19,219 bases of DNA, taken from assembly GCA_019677205.1 (NCBI GenBank), contig JAAMXY010000279.1, forward strand, positions 1 to 19,219. The letters run 5' to 3'. How positions within the stretch are numbered: the stretch's first letter is position 1; the number at the start of each line of letters is the position of its first letter. Positions 13,752 through 19,219 of this stretch are shown in pieces. Source of the stretch: Pinguiococcus pyrenoidosus. Its lineage: Eukaryota > Sar > Pinguiophyceae > Pinguiochrysidales > Pinguiochrysidaceae. The position numbers were made by a program, and so were the translations under genes. The notes under the pieces were generated by a model that was not told the origin of the DNA, searched no databases, and was given only the letters and a program-made list of their open reading frames with translations.

Positions 13752-16700
13752 CTAGTTCTCAATCACAATCACCGACTTGGCGTGGCGCTGCGCCATCTTC
13801 ATGAGCCAACTCAGCGTGAAGCCATTTCTGGCGGACGCCACTGTTCTCGCGAGCGAGTCGCCGATGCGGATCGTCCCGGCCGTGGTCTCGAGGGTCACGT
13901 CGACGTTTCCCTTCTGGAAGGTATTGATGGAGTCGCTGTACGCGACGAAGGCACAGCAGCTCATGCGGTGGTGCAACTCGGTGACGCCGTCGCTGCCGCC
14001 GCACCCAGGCCCCGCAACGACCCGGCTGTCTGCTCCGACCTCCCGCTTCATGCTGTGGATGCGGATGCTGTGGTCCGACAGGTTCACGATCAAGCACAGC
14101 TGCACCTTCCGCTCGGCGCAGGCAGCGATGAAGCTGCTGAGCGCCTCGTAGGTCTTCATGTCCAAGGCCTTGAAGTACTCTCCGTGATCTTCGCTGGCCC
14201 TCGCTTGGCGGAAGAGGTTCACAATGTCGGAGTGGGTAAGAGCCTCCGCGAGGCGCCGAAGAATGTCGATGATTCGCATGTCGCTCCGTGGCTCCAGCCG
14301 GACTTTGTGCGCGGTGCCGAACTCGTAGAGGCTCTGGTAGCTCCGCGCGCGCCGCCGCAGCTCGTCGGGGGTGTCGTGCAGGTCTCTCATGACTCGTGGG
14401 CAGCCCACGAGGTTGCTTCTCATGTACCAAAAGTAGTTGTACAGCTGCTGGCCAATCGCCGTGGGCACCTCAAACTTCATGAAGTCCTTGTTGGACGCCA
14501 GGTTGCTGTAAAACTTCAGCACCACCGTGCTTCGCGTCTTCAGCGGCCTCTCCGAGTTCACTGTGTAAAACGCGTGGCTCACGTCGCCGTACGTCAGGGT
14601 CACCATCGGGCCCTGATACCTGGCATCCAGCTTGTCTGGGCGAGCGCGAAGGAAGGGGTTTAGAGCTTCCGCTTCGACGAAGAAGATGCGCTTGCTGGTG
14701 AGAATCATGATGCTGTTGGAGTCGATCGGAAGGCAGCTCATGTAGATCACGAAGCCGCCCGAGAAACATCGCGCTTCCACCATGCCCTGCAGCACATCCT
14801 TCATGGGATTGCGGACGCGCAGCACCTGACAGCCTCGAGCCGGGTCGTAGTCGATCGCTCGCCGCGGCCCGAGCTGCTTGTACACCTGCCGCGAATCCAC
14901 CTCGTTGGCAATGCCGCTAATGACGCTCGACACGCCGTCCGTCAAGCCCACAACGGGCTTCACGACCACGCCCGTGATACCCTGGCCCACCCCGCGAAGG
15001 AAGCCGCCGACGCCCTCCTGCCGAGCGCCCTCCACCGGCTTGGTCACGATGCCGGTGATGCCGTGGAAGAGCCCGCCGACGACGCTCTTGCCTCCCGCCG
15101 CGACCCCGGCGCTCACGCCGCCTCCCTGTTCAGCCTGTCGGTTCCTCCGAAGCTCTCGTTGGCGCGCGTACTCTCGATCGGCGCTCAGAATCGCCAAGTT
15201 CGATCCCACGCCCTCGGTGATTCCCGACACCGAGATGAATGTGCCCTTCACGACGCCGCGGAAGAGACCTCCGACGCCCTTGGCGACCCCAAAGGCGGCT
15301 TCCTGCGGGCTGAGCATCAGCCCATTGATCGGCTCGTACACCAGATCCCTGACGCCCGTGCCGACGTCGGTGAAGAGCTCCACCGGGTTGCCGATCATGG
15401 ACAAGGAGCCCGCGATTCTCAGGAGCTGCATGTTGGCCTGCCGCGCATAAAACTCCACGATCATGCCCATCAGGCGCCCGGCCGACTCCATCACATGCTC
15501 CGTCGCGAACGTCGTGAGCTGGATGGGAGCTCGACGGACGTTGGCAAGGTTCCAGAGCTCGTCGACCACGCCCTTGCCAAGGCCAGTCACCAGCGTTGAG
15601 CCCGGGATCTGGCCTCGCTTGGCTTGGAGGGCACGGCTCTCGCCCTCGTCGTCAAGCTGCGCCTTGGTGCCGCTGTCGTCTGCTGAGCCGCGGCTGAAGC
15701 TGAGATGGATCTGGATCGGATGGATCCAGAGCTCCTCGATGTACATCCGGCTCTCGCGGGAGGCTTGCAACACCTGCTGGACGTTGACGGCCTCCGACCC
15801 GGGGTCCGCGGCGTCCCGGTAGGAGGACGCGCGGCGGATTCGACTCATCTCGCTGCTGATCTGCGCAGACGTGGAGGCGCTGAGCCACCTCTGCGGCTCC
15901 AGGGTCGCCATCGCCTCCTCGCCGCTCAGAACTTGCGCTGCGGGCGAGAGAACCTTCACCAAGTCGAGCGTGGAGCTCAGGTCGAACTTCAGCTCCATGG
16001 CAAGCAAGCGGAAGGAAAGATACGGCATCACCACCGTCTTCGGCACGTCTTCCGGGCGGGACAAGAGATCCCGGAAGAGCCGAATTGCCACGGAGGATGA
16101 CTCCGTCGGGGTCATCAGCGATGCACGTGCGCTACGCTGGGCCGCTCGCAGCTTCCGGTAGCAAAAGCGTCGCGCTGTCCGGACGGCAGGGCGCTTCTCC
16201 AAGCGAAGCCGCTTCTTCATCACGTCGTCCAGCGTCTGCACCATCACGAAATGCAAGACTGGGGGACTGGCTTCGCCATCTTTCGCCCCCGCTGCCGACG
16301 CATTGCTGGAGTCACAGGCAAGGAGAACGGGATAGAAGCAGTCGGGGAAGTGGTTGTCGATCTGGATTTGCTTGACCTTCAGCTCGACTTCCATGGTTGC
16401 CCTCCGGAGGCACTGCGTGACGCTCAAGCTGATGGAGTTCATCGCCAGGTACAGAACTTCCCGCCGCGTCTTGAAGGACGCGGGAAACACCATCCCGTGG
16501 CGTCCGTTGAACTTGGCCCGACGACTATCGTAGGGCCGGGGCCGCTCGTCGTCAATTATGGACACGGCGATTCCCGGCAGGAAGACCGAGATGCTCTTCC
16601 TGGTCTTCGTTGGGTCCGACGGCTTATCCACGACCTTGATGTCGTCGGCATTCACAGCGCCATCGCTCTCGTCGCTGCTGAGGCCGTGCTGCAGGCGCTC

Positions 16701-19219
16701 CTCGGCTTCACGGTCGGCCTCGGCGGCGCTCTCGAGGCGATGGCCGGGAAGCATGTCTCGCGTCGACGGCATGAATCGCAGGACCTTCGTGGACCCCTGC
16801 GGCTCGCAGCGGACAGAGAGGAAGCGACTTCCCAGAAGGCTCTGCACATTCTGCGGCACCGGGATGCGCATCTCCTCCCCGATACGGTCAAAGGGCGGGA
16901 GCGGCTGGTTGCCAGCTCGGGTTACGAGCTCGATCCGCCTTGGACCGTGCGGATCCGCGAAGCCGAAGGCGACCGCGGCCTTCGGCTCGACCTTCCAAGC
17001 CGGGAACGGCTCCTTCTTGGCCTTCCTGGGGTCCTTGGGCAGGCTTATCACCGCTTTGCTCTTGACCTCCGGCAGGACCTGCCGGATGCGAAGGCGCAAC
17101 GCCGTCTCGTTCTGCAAGGCAAACAGCGGACGGCTCAGCTGCACCGTCGACTGGTAGATCTTTGCCGACAAGTTCGGCTCGGGAGCAAGAAGAGAGGTGC
17201 GGTGCACGACGCACACGAACTCGCAGTCCTCTCCGGGCTTTGCGAGGCGCACATCCACTTGCAGGACCAGCTCCTCGCCGATCGCCCAGGCACTCTCGAC
17301 GTGGTCGAAGAGGATGTCGTCGCCCTCGAGCTCTCCGCTCTCCAGCGCGCCAAGATAGTTCCTTGTCGCGGCTGCCTGAGAGTCGCTGCTGATTCTCAGG
17401 TGCACGGCATGCGCGCCCACCTTGTCCAGCCGCAGCCCGGCTGTACTCCACGCCTCGCCCACGCCCAGCAGCAAGGTGTTTCCAAGCTGCTCTCCCCTGG
17501 CCCCAGCAACGGCCAGGGCCGGCGCCACCTTCTCGCCAGTCGCGACATGCACTTCGTGGTCCACCTCTGCTGCAGCCTGGCGCATCTTGATCGTTGCTGG
17601 ACAGCAGTTGATGATGACGATCTTCGGCAGGATGGTCACCATCTTGGTGCCCATCGTGCCAAAGACACCAGGAGCAGTGCGGATCCGGGCGACAAGATCT
17701 CTCCGGATGTTCCTGCCCGCCACCTGCAGCTCCTGCTGCTGCATCTCCTTGAGCTTGATCAGGGATCTGAAGTTCGGGTTCGCATCGACGTTCGCTTCGG
17801 GACTGCTCATCGCGAGCGCGATCCAGAGCTCGCTCGGGTCGAAGCTGCCATGCGGCACCGGGCGGTCCTGCGACAACCTCAGCCTTCCCTTTTTGGCGGC
17901 AGGGGGCGCGGGGCTCCAGATGAGCATGCCGTGCTCGCCCGCTCCCCAGCAGGCCGCAAGATGCTCGTACTGCCGTTTGACCTTCTTCGTGTGCGTAAAG
18001 TCCGACTCTCCCTCGTCGGGAACCTCCACCACCCCTGCCTCCTCCTCTTCCTCTTCCTCCTCGACAGCATCTGCCAGCCTCAGGAATGCCGCGTACATGA
18101 CGCGCGCCCCGGCCGTCGCCGACGCGTTCGGTCCAAGGATCACCTTGGAATTTGCGTCGATCAGCGGCGACTTGAAGAGCTTGAACTCCACCGCACCCAT
18201 CCCGGGTCGTGGAGGCTCGACGAAGTTCGTCTCCGCATCCACGTAGCCGGCGTCCTTTAGCCATTGGGGGTGCTCGCTCGCGCGGGCGTCCATGGCCACA
18301 TATGCGTAGCAGTCCTTATTCGGCACGAAGCTCACCAGGCCGCCTCGCGGCAGCCGCGCATGGTGCACGTCCCGGTCCTTGTAAAGAAGCCGATCAACGG
18401 AACCCGCGAGGACGGCGCCATTGTCCTTCTGTTCGCCGGCGCCGGCCTCCCTCGCAAACGGGTTCTCGATGGTGTCTCCGGCCTGGCCGAAGGAGCGATC
18501 CGAATGGTGCAATCGGAGCTGCAGAGCGCCAACAAGAAACGAGGGCAGCTCCTTCCAGGTGTGCGGCCGGTCAACATACATCCGCTCGCCGGGGGCGGAG
18601 ACGCCCGCTTCCAGGTCGCGGCGTGACGCGCTGCGGATCGCAGACACCTTGAGATCTATGGCATCCGGATCCAACCTGCGGCGGGGCCGTGGGAAGGCAA
18701 CGCTCTTCGTCTCTTTTTCGAAGCAAGAGAGGAGCAGGCCCGTGTGGTTCACGATCCAGAACGGTACCCAGAGGTCGATGCGCAGTGCCCCGGATGATTC
18801 CTCCCGGCCCACGGCGGCGTACACCGAGATGGCGCCTCCCTTGTGATGCTTCAAGGTGAGGTAGTTGATATGAACGGACTCCTCTGCGAGCGTGCTCTCC
18901 TCCAGAGCGACCATGTCCGACTCCTCGAAGTCTCCGAGCTGCACCGAAAGCGATGGCAGCTCGTCCTTCATGGCCATCCCGGGACACGCAGTTCTCTCCG
19001 CAGGCAGGCAGTAGACCTCCTGGGCACCGCCTTTCGGAACGCCCTCGGGGATGCCAGGAACCAGCTGGACCGACACCGGGCACGGGATGAACGACTTCAC
19101 GTACACGGTCGGCGAGATCGTGATCGACAAGCCACTGTCGTTGATTTCCTCCTTGATGGCGAGGAAAAGCGGTTCATAGTCGACGTCGACGGCGGAGCAG
19201 GCGACGGCGTAGATGGGCT
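13752..19219 (-). CDS. VPS13-family bridge-like lipid transfer protein, C-terminal part (5' partial)
   Basis: One open frame of about 1821 residues runs from the right edge to TAG at 13754-13752; no start is present because the frame is open to the edge. VPS13 proteins are rod-like bridges that carry lipid between membranes at contact sites. Visible in order: the VAB/SHR-BD adaptor-binding region with WVPFWIVNHTG (~18740-18772), ILPKIVIINCCPATIKMRQ (~17578-17634) and SVRCEPQGSTKVLRF (~16780); the IQIDNHFPDCFYPVLL signature (~16315-16362); and YIEELWIHPIQIHLSF (~15697-15744). Then comes the VPS13/ATG2 C-terminal amphipathic helix region, NPVELFTDVGTGVRDLVYEP (~15334-15393), with repeated GGLFxGxxxGxxxKPVxG units (~14940-15290). 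A PH-like domain follows (~14830-14400), with a further ~200-residue C-terminal extension. A poly-Glu run sits near 18040-18062. No introns are evident, unlike its neighbours. Confidence 0.95.
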   Translation of the reverse strand, partial: PIYAVACSAVDVDYEPLFLAIKEEINDSGLSITISPTVYVKSFIPCPVSVQLVPGIPEGVPKGGAQEVYCLPAERTACPGMAMKDELPSLSVQLGDFEESDMVALEESTLAEESVHINYLTLKHHKGGAISVYAAVGREESSGALRIDLWVPFWIVNHTGLLLSCFEKETKSVAFPRPRRRLDPDAIDLKVSAIRSASRRDLEAGVSAPGERMYVDRPHTWKELPSFLVGALQLRLHHSDRSFGQAGDTIENPFAREAGAGEQKDNGAVLAGSVDRLLYKDRDVHHARLPRGGLVSFVPNKDCYAYVAMDARASEHPQWLKDAGYVDAETNFVEPPRPGMGAVEFKLFKSPLIDANSKVILGPNASATAGARVMYAAFLRLADAVEEEEEEEEAGVVEVPDEGESDFTHTKKVKRQYEHLAACWGAGEHGMLIWSPAPPAAKKGRLRLSQDRPVPHGSFDPSELWIALAMSSPEANVDANPNFRSLIKLKEMQQQELQVAGRNIRRDLVARIRTAPGVFGTMGTKMVTILPKIVIINCCPATIKMRQAAAEVDHEVHVATGEKVAPALAVAGARGEQLGNTLLLGVGEAWSTAGLRLDKVGAHAVHLRISSDSQAAATRNYLGALESGELEGDDILFDHVESAWAIGEELVLQVDVRLAKPGEDCEFVCVVHRTSLLAPEPNLSAKIYQSTVQLSRPLFALQNETALRLRIRQVLPEVKSKAVISLPKDPRKAKKEPFPAWKVEPKAAVAFGFADPHGPRRIELVTRAGNQPLPPFDRIGEEMRIPVPQNVQSLLGSRFLSVRCEPQGSTKVLRFMPSTRDMLPGHRLESAAEADREAEERLQHGLSSDESDGAVNADDIKVVDKPSDPTKTRKSISVFLPGIAVSIIDDERPRPYDSRRAKFNGRHGMVFPASFKTRREVLYLAMNSISLSVTQCLRRATMEVELKVKQIQIDNHFPDCFYPVLLACDSSNASAAGAKDGEASPPVLHFVMVQTLDDVMKKRLRLEKRPAVRTARRFCYRKLRAAQRSARASLMTPTESSSVAIRLFRDLLSRPEDVPKTVVMPYLSFRLLAMELKFDLSSTLDLVKVLSPAAQVLSGEEAMATLEPQRWLSASTSAQISSEMSRIRRASSYRDAADPGSEAVNVQQVLQASRESRMYIEELWIHPIQIHLSFSRGSADDSGTKAQLDDEGESRALQAKRGQIPGSTLVTGLGKGVVDELWNLANVRRAPIQLTTFATEHVMESAGRLMGMIVEFYARQANMQLLRIAGSLSMIGNPVELFTDVGTGVRDLVYEPINGLMLSPQEAAFGVAKGVGGLFRGVVKGTFISVSGITEGVGSNLAILSADREYARQRELRRNRQAEQGGGVSAGVAAGGKSVVGGLFHGITGIVTKPVEGARQEGVGGFLRGVGQGITGVVVKPVVGLTDGVSSVISGIANEVDSRQVYKQLGPRRAIDYDPARGCQVLRVRNPMKDVLQGMVEARCFSGGFVIYMSCLPIDSNSIMILTSKRIFFVEAEALNPFLRARPDKLDARYQGPMVTLTYGDVSHAFYTVNSERPLKTRSTVVLKFYSNLASNKDFMKFEVPTAIGQQLYNYFWYMRSNLVGCPRVMRDLHDTPDELRRRARSYQSLYEFGTAHKVRLEPRSDMRIIDILRRLAEALTHSDIVNLFRQARASEDHGEYFKALDMKTYEALSSFIAACAERKVQLCLIVNLSDHSIRIHSMKREVGADSRVVAGPGCGGSDGVTELHHRMSCCAFVAYSDSINTFQKGNVDVTLETTAGTIRIGDSLARTVASARNGFTLSWLMKMAQRHAKSVIVIEN

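Noticed and set aside
13759-14430. A 223-codon minus-strand frame within the VPS13 C-terminus
   Set aside because: It overlaps the VPS13 frame on the same strand and is Arg/His/Pro-rich without motifs.
16251-18260. A 669-codon plus-strand open frame opposite the VPS13 gene
   Set aside because: The VPS13 frame on the other strand has clear family motifs throughout; the antisense frame has none and reflects high GC content and low stop density.
1-19219. tRNA, rRNA or transposon genes
   Set aside because: I found no cloverleaf, rRNA-like segment, reverse transcriptase or transposase motif in any frame.

Overview
The window looks like a nuclear genome segment from a GC-rich, gene-dense unicellular eukaryote. 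Six of the seven genes carry short spliceosomal introns (about 49-353 nt) that begin with GT and end with AG; the seventh is a VPS13-type protein, a family found only in eukaryotes. TGA, TAA and TAG all act as stops, so the code is standard. Pyrimidine-rich microsatellites and small tandem repeats fill introns and spacers. A protist, perhaps an alga (alveolate or stramenopile type), is my best guess; the sequence does not fix the lineage.

Layout. 1-947 (+): 3' end of a sarcosine/pipecolate-oxidase-type FAD amine oxidase. 1364-2513 (+): a UbiE/COQ5/MenG-family quinone C-methyltransferase in three exons. 2849-3397 (-): a small CCHC zinc-knuckle protein in two exons. 3819-9468 (-): a six-exon gene for a protein of about 1650 residues, with an N-terminal Tudor-like domain, long Pro/Gln-rich and helical regions, a SAND-like domain, a GRSST minisatellite tract and a C-terminal histone-deacetylase fold whose catalytic residues are mostly replaced. 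10095-11234 (+): a four-exon alpha/beta hydrolase with an epoxide-hydrolase-like GHDWG elbow. 11575-13370 (+): a seven-exon FSP1/AIFM2-type NAD(P)H-quinone oxidoreductase with a predicted N-myristoylation signal. 13752-19219 (-): the C-terminal ~1820 residues of a VPS13 lipid-transfer protein, without introns and running off the right edge.

How the genes relate. There is no operon; each gene appears to have its own promoter. Two functional threads stand out. The methyltransferase and the FSP1-like reductase both act on prenylated quinones (one builds, one reduces), though they lie about 9 kb apart with other genes between. The large Tudor/SAND/HDAC-like protein looks like a chromatin scaffold or reader built on a dead deacetylase, and is the most novel item here. 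Gene models were assembled by hand from splice-site phase and family alignment from memory; no transcript or database evidence was available.
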